A stretch of 64,000 bases of DNA from contig NZ_CP108394.1 in NCBI RefSeq assembly GCF_041435215.1, positions 5,146,001-5,210,000 on the forward strand. Direction: 5' to 3'. Positions 1 to 10,037 of this stretch are shown here, piece after piece. The DNA is from Streptomyces sp. NBC_01314 (GTDB taxonomy: Bacteria; Actinomycetota; Actinomycetes; Streptomycetales; Streptomycetaceae). The notes under the pieces were generated by a model, which saw only the letters and a list, made by a program, of their open reading frames with translations, ran no database searches and was not told where the DNA came from. The translations under genes were made by a program, and so were the position numbers. Positions within the stretch are counted from its first letter, which is position 1. Every line of letters starts with the position of its first letter.

Positions 1-62
1 AGCCCTATTTTCACACCGCTCCGGGCTCCCTCGAAATGACAGCGGAAATGGCCGTCATTACG

Positions 63-99
63 TTCGTTCTCGTCGGCAGGTCCTGCCGACGAGAACGAA
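63..99. promoter_or_regulatory. 37-bp perfect palindrome upstream of first gene
   Basis: Positions 63-80 and 82-99 are perfect 18-bp inverted repeats around one central T. The palindrome ends 16 bases before the TTG start at 116 and touches the purine-rich ribosome-binding region. It could be an intrinsic terminator for a gene left of the window or an operator or mRNA hairpin controlling the gene at 116. No T-run follows, as is usual in this high-GC genus. Confidence 0.6.
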
Positions 100-115
100 G
101 AGAAGGGGAAGCGCA

Positions 116-670
116 TTGCGCACTCGTAAAGCCACAGTGATCGCCGCCTCCGTCGGCGTGGCAGTCGCGGCAGCCACAGGTGTCACCTACGCCAGCTCCG
201 CCCTGGAGTCCGCCCCCAAGTCCACTTCGGTCGTCCAGGACGCCGCCCCCGTAGCCCCGCGTGGAGGGAACGGCACGGGCACCGAAGCCGGCTCGAACGC
301 CGCCAACGCCCCGGCCGACGCAGGGGCGAAGGAGAGCTGGGGCGGCTCCAGGCGCGGTGGGAACCGGGATGAGGGCCGGATCTACGTCAACGAGCGGTCC
401 TATTCCGCCGACCCGGGTTCCTGCATCGTCGTGGTCAACGTGAGCAACGCGGCCTTCCCCGGGCTCGGCGCCAACAGCTTCAACATCCGAAACGAAAGCG
501 ACCGGACCGTGGAGTTCTACAACGGGGTCACCTGTGACAACGGCGCTCCCGTTGCCACGGTCGGCCCTCGCAGCTCCAGCAACTCGGTCACCGGACGGCA
601 GCAACAGCAACAGCAGCAGCGGTCTCCGGTCGTCCTGGGCAGTTTCCGCGTGATCCACGGACACCACTGA
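116..670 (+). CDS. Secreted hypothetical protein with Gln-rich stretch
   Basis: 184 residues. The TTG start follows a GAGAAGGGGAAG ribosome-binding stretch. The N-terminus is a classical signal peptide: MRTRK, then a hydrophobic Ala/Val core to about residue 27. A low-complexity Pro/Gly/Asn linker (to about residue 85) leads into a compact C-terminal domain with two Cys residues (SCIVVV and VTCDNG) that could form a disulfide. A run of seven Gln lies close to the C-terminus. I do not recognise a family. An extracellular or cell-wall location is inferred from the signal peptide. The gene stands alone between the upstream palindrome and a terminator hairpin. Confidence 0.75.
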   Translation: MRTRKATVIAASVGVAVAAATGVTYASSALESAPKSTSVVQDAAPVAPRGGNGTGTEAGSNAANAPADAGAKESWGGSRRGGNRDEGRIYVNERSYSADPGSCIVVVNVSNAAFPGLGANSFNIRNESDRTVEFYNGVTCDNGAPVATVGPRSSSNSVTGRQQQQQQQRSPVVLGSFRVIHGHH

Positions 671-712
671 ATATGACGACGCAGGGCTGAAGCCCCTCAT
701 TGCACCATCGGA

Positions 713-743
713 AACCCCGGCTCGCCGTAATCGAGCCGGGGTT
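713..743 (+). terminator. Intrinsic terminator hairpin
   Basis: 12-bp perfect stem (713-724 with 732-743) and 7-base loop, 43 bases after the stop of the secreted protein gene at 670. Placement fits rho-independent termination of that gene. Confidence 0.7.
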
Positions 744-876
744 CCGGCACGGGGCATCCCGCTGGGAGATGACCTCCCCATATTAATCCGTGCGGCACAG
801 CCACGGTCCTGTGACTACTCCACCCGTGCCCTGCCGCACATCGCCCTACCAAAAACCGCGAGCGCCGTCCTAGGCG

Positions 877-1309
877 GTGGAGGCGCACTGGGCGTACACC
901 TTCCGGGAGCGTGCACATCGTCGATCGGCCGGATCCCGCCGCGGCGTTCGCGTTCGCCTTCGACGAGCCCAACCAGCAGGCCGGCGAGTACCGGGACCTG
1001 CTGCGGCGGCGGTGGCGGAATCTGATGGGCCGCACGATGTGGGACTTCCCCGGCGGGCGGAGCGGTGGCCCCCGGTGCCTGGTACTCGGCTTCGGGCCCG
1101 GTTCGGGCGACGCCGCCGAGCACCGGGTACCGGCCGCGTGGCGGGATGAGCTGGTCACGTACGGGCCGCTGCTGTCCGACGACGGCGCGGCCCGGCTGGT
1201 TGCGGCGGCGCTGGTCCGGGCCCCTGACGGGTACGCGGCGCGCGGCGCACTGGCCGGGGACCGGTACGCCGACGTCGAGGTGCCTGAGCCTTCCCCGCGC
1301 CGCCTGTGA
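877..1309 (+). pseudogene. Decayed YciI-like protein gene
   Basis: Two frames must be joined to read one protein. The frame from 877 gives EAHWAYTF, then near 905 the match jumps to the frame starting at 911, which reads MHIVDRPDPAAAFAF, then RTMWDFPGG and ends DRYADVEV. From memory, Streptomyces YciI-like proteins carry VEAHWAYMDRFA, then about 20 residues, then HIVDLPDPAAA in one frame, so the pattern fits an out-of-frame internal deletion of roughly 20 codons. No start or conserved N-terminus is visible before 877 and a stop lies just upstream. A shorter start at 911 cannot be excluded, but it would lack the N-terminal half of the fold. Confidence 0.6.
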
Positions 1310-1430
1310 CCGTCTCCGAGGAACTGACGGGCGTCACTTTTCCCGCCCGGCTGCGACTGACCGCGGAACCATCCACCGCAGGTTCGGACGGCAACCAGGA
1401 GCAGGCGATAGCCCTGGAAACAATAAACCG

Positions 1431-1459
1431 TTGACAACATAGTGTTTCTATCTGATGCT
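1431..1459 (+). promoter_or_regulatory. Possible promoter for a leaderless transcript
   Basis: A consensus TTGACA occurs at 1431-1436, and a weak -10 candidate (GATGCT, 1454-1459) lies 17 bases further on. That places the transcription start at or next to the ATG at 1466, consistent with a leaderless mRNA, common in Streptomyces. The -10 match is poor, so this is tentative. Confidence 0.35.
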
Positions 1460-1465
1460 GGCCGC

Positions 1466-1948
1466 ATGTCGTCAACACCTCCACAACCCGCCGACCCCTT
1501 CACACCCCCGAGCGCGGACGGGGCGCGCGCCCAGCGCGTCTACACGTCCCTGTTCCGCATCGCCGAGCGGCACGCGGCCACGGCCGAGCAGCGTCACCGT
1601 CAGGTCCACCCGCACATCCTCGGCGCGCACGAAGCGATCAGACTGGTCTCGTACCTGCTCAGCGGTGCCGCCCTCCTCGGCGACGGGGAAGCCGAGGTCG
1701 ACCAGGCCGACATCACCGCCGCCCTGACGCTCATCCCCCTCGCCCGTGGCGAGATGGACGAACTGGAGGTCGGACTCCTGGAAATGGCCCGGGGTCGCGG
1801 CATGACCTGGCCGGAGATCGCCTTCGGTCTCGGCCTGGGGACCCCCCAGGCGGCGAGGCAGCGCTACGAACGCCTGGCGAGCCGTACGGAGACGGGCGCA
1901 GGCACGGAGGCGGGCACGGAGGCGGGCACGGAGAAGACGGACAGGTAG
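1466..1948 (+). CDS. Small helix-turn-helix protein, unknown target
   Basis: 160 residues from ATG 1466; an in-frame ATG at 1442 is possible but lies inside the likely promoter. The central region is alpha-helical (SLFRIAERHAATAEQRH, then AHEAIRLVSYLLSG). Near residue 120 the segment TWPEIAFGLGLGTPQAARQR has the spacing of a helix-turn-helix, as in small Streptomyces DNA-binding proteins. The tail repeats GTEA (9-bp DNA repeat at about 1903-1932), a probable slipped-strand expansion. Faces the GbsR-type gene convergently. Target unknown. Confidence 0.6.
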   Translation: MSSTPPQPADPFTPPSADGARAQRVYTSLFRIAERHAATAEQRHRQVHPHILGAHEAIRLVSYLLSGAALLGDGEAEVDQADITAALTLIPLARGEMDELEVGLLEMARGRGMTWPEIAFGLGLGTPQAARQRYERLASRTETGAGTEAGTEAGTEKTDR

Positions 1949-1973
1949 GGGCCGGCGCAGGCCGAGGCGCCGG

Positions 1974-2531
1974 TCAGCCTCGGCCGAACATCTCGTCACG
2001 GTGGACGCGCCAGCGGCCCATCATCGCCTCGACCTCGGTCTCGATGAACTCGAAGAAGGCGAGGGTTTCGGAGAGCCGACGCCCCGCCGGGGTGTCGGCG
2101 CCCAGACTGGCGACACCCTCACGCAACGCGTCCTCCCAGCGCTTGATGAGGGCCTCACGGTTGGTGAGGGCCTCGTACCACTGGTCACTGTGGACCCGAT
2201 AGCGCTCGCGGCGCGACCCGGGCTCGCGCTCGCGTGACACCAGGTGCACCTGGGCGAGATAGCGAACCGCGCCGGAGACGGCCGCCGGGCTGATCCGCAG
2301 CTGTTCGCCCAGCTCGACGGAGGTCAGCACACCGGTGTCGGAGGCGAGGAGCGCGGCGAAGACCCGGGCCGGCATACGCGGCACCCCGGCCTCGACGAGC
2401 TGCGCCGCGAAGTGCTCGACGAAACGGGAGACCGACTCGGGGTCGCGCCCCACGGCTTCCGCCCCGGCCGTCACTCCGGCCTTCGCCCCGGCCTTCGCCC
2501 TGGCCGCCACTCCGGCTTTCGCATCCGTCAT
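1974..2531 (-). CDS. GbsR/MarR-family transcriptional regulator
   Basis: 185 residues. After a low-complexity Lys-Ala-Gly N-terminus (about 25 residues) comes a winged helix: FVEHFAAQLVEAGVPRMPARVFAALL, then the recognition region ELGEQLRISPAAVSGAVRYL and a basic wing (REREPGSRRERYR). The C-terminal helices are expected to dimerise. Divergently transcribed from the ABC exporter genes at 2661-5257, with two palindromes in the 129-bp gap. By analogy with similar pairs it probably represses the exporter and responds to an exported compound. That role is inferred from layout only. Confidence 0.8.
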   Translation of the reverse strand: MTDAKAGVAARAKAGAKAGVTAGAEAVGRDPESVSRFVEHFAAQLVEAGVPRMPARVFAALLASDTGVLTSVELGEQLRISPAAVSGAVRYLAQVHLVSREREPGSRRERYRVHSDQWYEALTNREALIKRWEDALREGVASLGADTPAGRRLSETLAFFEFIETEVEAMMGRWRVHRDEMFGRG

Positions 2532-2560
2532 CCCTGGATCAACTCCCTCGGCATTCCCTT

Positions 2561-2573
2561 GATATCCGATATC
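2561..2573. promoter_or_regulatory. Repeated GATATC motif
   Basis: Two GATATC hexamers at 2561-2566 and 2568-2573, separated by one C, form an AT-rich dyad in an otherwise GC-rich region. It lies 30 bases upstream of the GbsR-type start, a suitable site for autoregulation. Confidence 0.4.
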
Positions 2574-2623
2574 CCCTGGTCAGACACCACGGCCAGCCTA
2601 CCGGTGATTCACACCTTTCCTTA

Positions 2624-2643
2624 ACTTCACAAATTTCTGAAGT
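2624..2643. promoter_or_regulatory. Candidate MarR-type operator
   Basis: Inverted repeat ACTTCA-N8-TGAAGT, centred in an AT-rich segment 18 bases before the exporter ATPase start. The dyad size and AT-rich centre suit a MarR/GbsR-family dimer. It would overlap the expected exporter promoter, consistent with repression. Confidence 0.5.
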
Positions 2644-2660
2644 AAGCGTACGTTCTGAAC

Positions 2661-3617
2661 ATGACGACGAAGGCCATCACCGTCTCCGGACTCAACAAGT
2701 CCTTCGGACGGACCCACGCGCTGGACGGCCTCGACCTGACCGTCGAGACCGGCGAGGTCCACGGCTTCCTCGGCCCCAACGGCGCCGGAAAGTCCACCAC
2801 CATCCGCGTCCTGCTCGGACTGCTCCGCGCCGACTCGGGCGCCGCGCAGGTCCTGGGCCGCGACCCGTGGGTGGACGCGGTGGAGGTGCACCGCCGGATC
2901 GCGTACGTCCCCGGCGACGTGACCCTGTGGCGGAACCTGTCCGGCGGCGAGGTCATCGACCTCTACGGCAGGCTGCGGGGCGGGCTGGACGCGGGGCGCC
3001 GCGCGGAGCTGGTCGAACGGTTCGAGCTGGACCCGACCAAGAAGGGCCGCACCTACTCGAAGGGCAACCGGCAGAAGGTCGCCCTCGTCGCCGCCTTCGC
3101 CTCCGACGTGGACCTCCTCATCCTGGACGAGCCCACCTCGGGCCTGGACCCGCTGATGGAGGAGGTCTTCCAACGGTGCGTACGGGAGGAGCGCGACCGG
3201 GGCCGTACGGTCCTGCTGTCCTCCCACATCCTCAGCGAGGTCGAGGAGTTGTGCGACCGGGTGAGCATCATCCGCAAGGGCGTCACCGTCGAGAGCGGCT
3301 CCCTCGCCGATCTGCGCCACCTGACCCGCACCACCGTCACAGCCGAACTCGCCGGTCCACCCGTCGGCCTGACCGGCCTTCCCGGCGTCCACGACCTCGA
3401 CGTCCAGGGCAACCGCGTCCACCTCCAGGTCGACACCGACAAAATCAACGCCGTACTCCGCTCCCTGACCGAGTCCGGCGTACGGTCCCTGACGTCCACG
3501 CCCCCGACGCTGGAGGAGTTGTTCCTGCGGCACTACCAGGACGACGTGCGGGACGGCGAGCGGGACGGCGTGCAGGTTGACGCCGGAGGAGTGGCGGGAG
3601 AGGCGGTCTCGCGATGA
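2661..3617 (+). CDS. ABC exporter ATP-binding protein
   Basis: 318 residues. Complete nucleotide-binding domain: Walker [10 protein letters not shown] (near residue 40), a degenerate signature YSKGNRQKV in place of LSGGQ, Walker [13 protein letters not shown] (near residue 155) and a switch His in [12 protein letters not shown]. The C-terminal extension is typical of DrrA-like multidrug and antibiotic exporters. The stop overlaps the permease start by four bases, indicating translational coupling. Expected to power export through the adjacent permease; substrate unknown. The divergent GbsR-type gene probably controls it. Confidence 0.92.
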   Translation: MTTKAITVSGLNKSFGRTHALDGLDLTVETGEVHGFLGPNGAGKSTTIRVLLGLLRADSGAAQVLGRDPWVDAVEVHRRIAYVPGDVTLWRNLSGGEVIDLYGRLRGGLDAGRRAELVERFELDPTKKGRTYSKGNRQKVALVAAFASDVDLLILDEPTSGLDPLMEEVFQRCVREERDRGRTVLLSSHILSEVEELCDRVSIIRKGVTVESGSLADLRHLTRTTVTAELAGPPVGLTGLPGVHDLDVQGNRVHLQVDTDKINAVLRSLTESGVRSLTSTPPTLEELFLRHYQDDVRDGERDGVQVDAGGVAGEAVSR

Positions 3618-5257
3618 CGGCCACCGCAGGCACAACCGGCACCACCGGCACCACCACCTCCGGCCCGTTCGCCGTGCGGTCCAGTGGCTCTCACCAACTG
3701 GCCGGTACGGGCGCGCTGTTGCGGTTCGCCCTGCGCCGCGACCGTGTGATGGTCCCGGTCTGGGCCGCGGCAACCGGGCTGATGGTCCTGTCCATGCCGA
3801 ACAGCCTGAACAGCCTGTACGGCACCGCCGCCGAACGCGCCGACCTCGTGCGCCAGATGACCACGAACCCGTCACTGCGCGCCCTGGTGGGCCCCGTCTT
3901 CGACGACTCCCTCGGCGCCCTGACCGCCTGGCGCGTCGGCGTCTACGCCGGGCTCCTCGCCGCCGTCATGAGCCTCCTCGTCGTCATCCGCCACACCCGC
4001 GACGAGGAGGAGAGCGGCCGCCAGGAGTTGGTCGCGTCGGGCATGGTCGGCCGCCGGGCACCGCTGACCGCCGCCCTGCTCACGGCGGCCGTCGCGAACG
4101 GTGGGCTGGCGTCGCTCGTCACGCTCGGACTGGCCGGGCAGGGCGCGGCGGGAGCAGCGGCCTTCGGGCTGGGGATCGCGGGCGTCGGAATGGTGTTCGC
4201 GACGACGGCGGCGGTCGTCGCGCAACTGACGGAGAGCGCGCGGCTGGCGCGGGGGCTGACGGCTGGGGTACTGGGCGCGGCGTTCGTGCTGCGGGCGGCC
4301 GGCGACGCTTCCGAGAACGGCGGTTCGTCTTCTCTGACATGGGTGTCGCCGCTGGGCTGGTTGGAGAACGAGCGTTCGTTCGCGGATGAGCGGTGGTGGG
4401 TGCTGCTGCTGTTCGTGGCGGCGACGGCGATCCAGGGTGCGGTGGCGTACGAACTCGCCGGGCGCCGTGACGTCGGCATGAGCTTCCTGCCGACCCGGCC
4501 GGGACCGGCGTCCGGCCGACTGGGCACGGCCGGCGCCCTGGCCTGGCGGCTGCAGCGGGGCAGCGTCCTCGGCTGGAGCATCGGCTTCTTCCTCGCCGGG
4601 GTCGTCTACGGCGGGCTGACCGAGGGCACGGCCGACTTCGTCGGCGACAACGAGGGCGCCCGCGAGATCTTCGAACGCATGGGCGGCCAGTCCGGTCTGA
4701 CCGACGCCTTCCTCGCCTCGATGATCGGCATGCTCGGCCTGATCGCCGCGCTGTACATCGTCGGCACCGTGCTGCGCCTCCACGGTGAGGAGACCTCCGG
4801 ACGCGCCGAACCGCTGCTGGCGAACTCGGTGGGCCGGGTCCGCTGGGCCGCCGGACATCTGGTCGTCGCCTTCGGCGGAACCATGTGGATCATGCTCCTC
4901 GCCGGTCTCGGCTTCGCCCTCGGCTACGGCAGGGCGGCCGGCCCGATCCTGGGTGCGTGCCTCGTCCAGGTCACCGGGGTGTGGGTCATCGGCGGCGCCA
5001 CCGTCCTGCTCCACGGGCTCACCCCCCGAGCGGCGCCGGCGGCCTGGGGTCTCGCCGGCGCCGTCCTGCTCATCGGCTGGATCGGCCCCGTGCTCGACGT
5101 CCCCCAAGCCGTGCTCGACCTCTCCCCCTTCGGCCACCTCCCGAAGCTGCCGGGCGGGGAGATGGCGTGGACGCCGGTACTGGTGCTGACCGGGATCGCG
5201 GTGGTGCTGGTGGCGGGAGGTCTGGCGGGGTTGCGGCGGCGGGATCTCAGCAACTGA
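3614..5257 (+). CDS. ABC exporter permease, large ABC-2 type
   Basis: 547 residues, about 12 predicted membrane segments in two similar halves (for example [14 protein letters not shown] early, then [15 protein letters not shown]). This is the duplicated permease architecture usually annotated in actinomycetes as a polyketide-antibiotic transporter. It partners the ATPase at 2661-3617 (ATGA overlap). Substrate cannot be told from sequence. Its stop codon lies at the edge of three tandem 18-bp repeats (5250-5303). Confidence 0.85.
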   Translation: MTATAGTTGTTGTTTSGPFAVRSSGSHQLAGTGALLRFALRRDRVMVPVWAAATGLMVLSMPNSLNSLYGTAAERADLVRQMTTNPSLRALVGPVFDDSLGALTAWRVGVYAGLLAAVMSLLVVIRHTRDEEESGRQELVASGMVGRRAPLTAALLTAAVANGGLASLVTLGLAGQGAAGAAAFGLGIAGVGMVFATTAAVVAQLTESARLARGLTAGVLGAAFVLRAAGDASENGGSSSLTWVSPLGWLENERSFADERWWVLLLFVAATAIQGAVAYELAGRRDVGMSFLPTRPGPASGRLGTAGALAWRLQRGSVLGWSIGFFLAGVVYGGLTEGTADFVGDNEGAREIFERMGGQSGLTDAFLASMIGMLGLIAALYIVGTVLRLHGEETSGRAEPLLANSVGRVRWAAGHLVVAFGGTMWIMLLAGLGFALGYGRAAGPILGACLVQVTGVWVIGGATVLLHGLTPRAAPAAWGLAGAVLLIGWIGPVLDVPQAVLDLSPFGHLPKLPGGEMAWTPVLVLTGIAVVLVAGGLAGLRRRDLSN

Positions 5258-5303
5258 GGACAGCGGGGCAACTGAGGGCAGCGGGGCAACTGAGGACGGC
5301 AGG
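5250..5303. repeat. Three 18-bp tandem repeats at permease 3' end
   Basis: Units at 5250-5267, 5268-5285 and 5286-5303 differ at only a few positions. The first contains the permease stop codon, so the extra copies lie just 3' of the gene. 18 is a multiple of three and each unit carries the same stop triplet, which suggests duplication of the gene terminus by replication slippage. Confidence 0.8.
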
Positions 5304-5454
5304 GCGGAGGGACGAAGAAGCTGAAGGGTGGTGCGAAGAGGTTGGCTCGGCGTCGGTGCGGCTTCGGGGCCGGTGGGTCCGCCTGTCGCCCGAAGCCGGG
5401 TCGCGCCCTTCCGACCGCGAGAACCATGGCGGAACGGGACGCGTCCTTCCGCTC

Positions 5455-5878
<424 letters not shown>

Positions 5879-5889
5879 TGGAGGGTGCC

Positions 5890-7107
5890 TCAGATCTTGA
5901 CGGACAGGCCGTCCAGGCCGCGAATCACGAAGTTCGGCTTCCTTGTCGGCTCGGCGGCCAGGGCGAGCGTCGGGGCCTTGTCGAGGAGGGCCGTCATCGA
6001 GGCCGCCAGTTCGATACGGGCGAGGGGGGCGCCGATGCAGTAGTGGATGCCCGCGCTGAAGGAGATGTGCGGGTTCTCCTCGCGGGTGAGATCCAGCTTC
6101 TCGGGGTCCGCGAACACGGACGGGTCGTGGTTCGCCGAGCCGAACAGCATCGCTATCTCCGCGCCCCGGGGGACGGTCGTCCCGTCGATCTCGATGTCGT
6201 CCAGCACCCACCGCTCGAACAACTGCAACGGCGTGTCGTACCGCATCAGCTCCTCCACCGCCGCAGGCACCAGCGAGTGGTCCGCGCGCAGGGCCGCCAA
6301 CTGCTCCGGGTTCCGGAACAGTGCCCACCAGCCGTTCACCGTGGCGTTCACCGTCGCCTCATGGCCCGCGTTCAGCAGCAGCACACAGGTGGAGATCATC
6401 TCCTGCTCGGTGAGGCGGTCGCCCTCGTCGTACGCGGCGATCAAACCCGAGATCAGATCCTCACCCGGCTCCGCCCTACGATGCGCGATCAGCCCTCGCA
6501 GATACTCCGAGAACTCCACCGACGCCCGCACCGCCCGCTTCGCGGTCTCGTCCGCCGGACTCAGCTCGTACATCCCGCAGATGTCCGCCGACCAGGGCCG
6601 CAGCTGAGCCCGGTCGGACTCGGGGATACCGAGCATCTCGGCGATCACCGCCACCGGCAGCGGCTCCGCCACATCCGTCAGCAGATCACCCCCACCCGCC
6701 TCGACCAGCCCGGCCACCAGCTCACCGGCCAGATCCCGCACGTACGGCTTCAGCCGCTCCACCGTGCGCGGTGTGAACGCCTTCGACACCAGCCGCCGGA
6801 TCCGTGTGTGGTCCGGGGGCTCCAGGTCGAGCATCCCGTGGTCGTTCAGCGTGTGGAACGGCTCCTGCTCCGCCGGCGGCGCGCCCCGCCCGAAGTCCTC
6901 GTGCGTGAACCGGTGTTGGTACGTCCGTCCGAGCCGCCGGTCCCGCAGCAACGCCGAGACGTCCGCGTGGTGCGGCACGAGCCACTGGTTCGTTGGCTCG
7001 AAGTACCGCACCCGGCCCCGGGCCCGCAGCTCCGCGTACGCCGGGTACGGGTCGGCCACGAAGTCGGGGTCCCACGGGTCGAAAGCGAGGTCGGAAGCAG
7101 CTGCCAT
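5890..7107 (-). CDS. Cytochrome P450 (class I, soluble)
   Basis: 405 residues, normal for actinobacterial P450s. The oxygen-binding I-helix motif is LLNAGHEATVN (residues 244-254; the usual Thr is present), the K-helix ExxR is EELMR (285-289), and the heme loop FSAGIHYCIGAPLAR puts the thiolate ligand at Cys357. EPPDHTRIRRLVSKAF (96-111) is the usual C-helix region. It needs a ferredoxin and reductase from elsewhere; none is adjacent. No biosynthetic cluster surrounds it, so the substrate is unknown. It lies 81 bases downstream of the response regulator ending at 7189. Confidence 0.95.
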   Translation of the reverse strand: MAAASDLAFDPWDPDFVADPYPAYAELRARGRVRYFEPTNQWLVPHHADVSALLRDRRLGRTYQHRFTHEDFGRGAPPAEQEPFHTLNDHGMLDLEPPDHTRIRRLVSKAFTPRTVERLKPYVRDLAGELVAGLVEAGGGDLLTDVAEPLPVAVIAEMLGIPESDRAQLRPWSADICGMYELSPADETAKRAVRASVEFSEYLRGLIAHRRAEPGEDLISGLIAAYDEGDRLTEQEMISTCVLLLNAGHEATVNATVNGWWALFRNPEQLAALRADHSLVPAAVEELMRYDTPLQLFERWVLDDIEIDGTTVPRGAEIAMLFGSANHDPSVFADPEKLDLTREENPHISFSAGIHYCIGAPLARIELAASMTALLDKAPTLALAAEPTRKPNFVIRGLDGLSVKI

Positions 7108-7188
7108 GACCGGACGCTAACCCGCGAGCGGGCCCTATGACCAGGGGGAACCGACGCGTGACCTCGACTGAGCCGCTCCCGGGCCCTG

Positions 7189-7850
<662 letters not shown>

Positions 7851-7854
<4 letters not shown>

Positions 7855-9206
7855 GCGTCGGCCTCGCTCACGCTCGACACCGGCAGGAACACCGTCACCT
7901 CGTAGCCTCCGTCCTCCGTCTCGCCCGTCGTCATCTCGCCGTTCAGCATCGTGACGCGCTCGCGCATGCCGGTGAGGCCGTGGCCGGTGCCGTGCGTGGA
8001 CTTCACCAGGCTCACCTCCGGCGACGGGCCGTTGACTATGCGCAGGCCGAGGCCGCCCAGGACGTAGCCGATCTCCACGCGGGCCGCGGCGCCCGGCGCG
8101 TGCCGCAGCGTGTTGCTGAGGGCCTCCTGCACTATGCGGTAGGCCGACAGCTCCACGCCCTGCGGGAGCTCACGGACCGCTCCGGTCACCGCCTTGTCGA
8201 CCGTGAGGCCGGCCTCCCGCACGTTGGCGAGCAGGCCGTCGAGGTCGGCGAGGGTGGGCTGTGGGGCGTCCGGGGCCTCGTAGTCCTCGGCACGGACCAC
8301 CCCGAGGACGCGGCGCAGCTCGGTGAGCGCCGCCACCGCGTTCTCCCGGATCGTGACGAAGGCCTGCTCCAGCTCCGGCGGCGGGTTCTCCACGCGGTAG
8401 GGCGCGGCCTCGGCCTGGATGGCGACCACCGACATGTGGTGGGCGACCACGTCGTGCAGCTCGCGGGCGATCGTGGTGCGCTCCTCCAGGAGGGTGCGCC
8501 GGGAGCGCTCGTGCTCGGTCACCGTCTGTTGGGCGGTCACCTCCCGCTGGGCCGTGCGGCGTACGGTCACGGCGCAGGCGGCCAGCAAGGACATGGCGGA
8601 GACGACGAGCAGCGGGGCCGTGTTGTTCGGCGCGTAGTGGCCGCCGCCCATCACACCTTCCAAGAACGCCCCGTACGCCGCGGTCAGGCCCCACATCCAG
8701 GCGGCTACGCGCGGCCGCGTACGCAAGGCCACGACCGTCATCACCACGAGGTGGGCCGCGAAGCTGCCGGCCGTCCACGGCCAGTCGTCCCACAGACCGC
8801 TGCCCACCGCGGTCACGGGGGTCGCGATCATGGACAGCCAGAAGGCTGCCACGGGTCTGATCATGGTCAGCAGGACCGGGAGCAGGGCGAAGGCGGCAGC
8901 CAGCATCGCGCCGAGTCCGCTTCCGTCGCTGGCGGAGGCGGAGACGGCGATGGCCATCGAGAACAGGCCGGCCATCACCACGGCCGCGTGCGGCGCCCAG
9001 GCCACGTACTCGCGCAGGCGGCCGGAGAGCCGGCTGGTGAACTGGCCCTCCATCTTCATCGGAGGCATCGGCCGGTAGGCGAACCCGTCGCGGAACAGGT
9101 CCTGACGCAGCCTGCGCCACGCGTCCATCGCCACCCGGAACTCCGGGCTGCTCGGCTTGCCCCCGCCGCGCAAGGGCATCGTCTGGGTCTGGGTCGTCTC
9201 GGTCAC
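7851..9206 (-). CDS. Membrane sensor histidine kinase (HisKA_3 type)
   Basis: 451 residues. An N-terminal membrane region of five or six helices (from about residue 60 to 215) has no large extracellular domain. The dimerisation and phospho-acceptor segment is RTTIARELHDVVAHHMSVV, and the HATPase domain ends with GTGHGLTGMRERV. Paired with the response regulator at 7189-7854 through an ATGA overlap. Sensing probably occurs within the membrane. The window contains a second, paralogous kinase-regulator pair directly upstream. Confidence 0.92.
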
Positions 9207-9362
9207 GTTGAAAACGGTAGGCGGAGGGCAGGTGCGGCGTCGTCACCAGTGAGGAGGGTCTGTCCAGGTCCACCTCAGGTACTACGGGTAGTGCGCGTGG
9301 TGGTCGTGGTCGTGCGCATCGTGGTCGGCGGTCCGTATACGGGGTCCGTCGGTGGCGTTCGT

Positions 9363-10037
9363 TCAGTAGCCCGTGGGGCGGACCAGGCCCGATTCGTAGG
9401 CGAAGACCGCTGCCTGGGTGCGGTCGCGGAGGCCCAGTTTGACCAGGATGCGGCCGACGTGGGTCTTCACGGTCTGTTCGGCGACGACGAGGCGTTGGGC
9501 GATCTCGGCGTTCGACAGCCCCTGGGCGATCAGGGTGAGCACCTCGGTCTCCCGCTCGGTCAGGTCGCCGACGCGGGCTTTCAGGGGGGCGCGAGGTGTG
9601 GTGCCGAGGCGGGAGAACTCGGCGATGAGGCGGCGGGTGATGCCGGGTGCGAGCAGGGCGTCTCCCGCCGCGACGACCCGTACCGCCTCGGCCAGCTGGT
9701 CGGCGGAGGCGTCCTTGAGGAGGAAGCCGGACGCGCCGGCGCGCAGCGCCTCGTACACGTACTCGTCGAGGTCGAAGGTGGTGAGGACGAGGACTCTGAT
9801 GTGCGGGCGCTCGGTGGTGATGCGCCGGGTGGCCTCGATACCGTCCAGCTCGGGCATGCGGATGTCCATCAGGACGACGTCCGGGGCGAGTTCGGCGACC
9901 TTGTCGATCGCGTCGAGGCCGTGCACCGCCTGGCCGACGACGTCGATGTCGGGCTGGGTGTTGAGCAGCACCGAGAAGCCCTGCCGGACCATCTGCTGGT
10001 CGTCGGCGATCAGTACGCGGATGGTGCTGCTCGTCAT
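9363..10037 (-). CDS. NarL/FixJ-family response regulator, paralogous copy
   Basis: 224 residues, same architecture as the regulator at 7189: receiver Asp in VVLMDIRMPELDGIEA, LuxR helix-turn-helix LTERETEVLTLIAQGLSNAE through QTVKTHVGRILVKLGLRDR. The start overlaps the upstream kinase stop by four bases. The two recognition helices differ only slightly (STIKTHVSRVLVKLG versus QTVKTHVGRILVKLG), so overlapping DNA targets are plausible. Followed by a 156-bp gap with room for a promoter for the next pair. Confidence 0.93.
   Translation of the reverse strand: MTSSTIRVLIADDQQMVRQGFSVLLNTQPDIDVVGQAVHGLDAIDKVAELAPDVVLMDIRMPELDGIEATRRITTERPHIRVLVLTTFDLDEYVYEALRAGASGFLLKDASADQLAEAVRVVAAGDALLAPGITRRLIAEFSRLGTTPRAPLKARVGDLTERETEVLTLIAQGLSNAEIAQRLVVAEQTVKTHVGRILVKLGLRDRTQAAVFAYESGLVRPTGY

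Noticed and set aside
2598-3875. Long minus-strand open frame opposite the ABC ATPase
   Set aside because: Shadow of the ATPase gene from high GC third-position bias; no domains, and the plus strand has Walker motifs.
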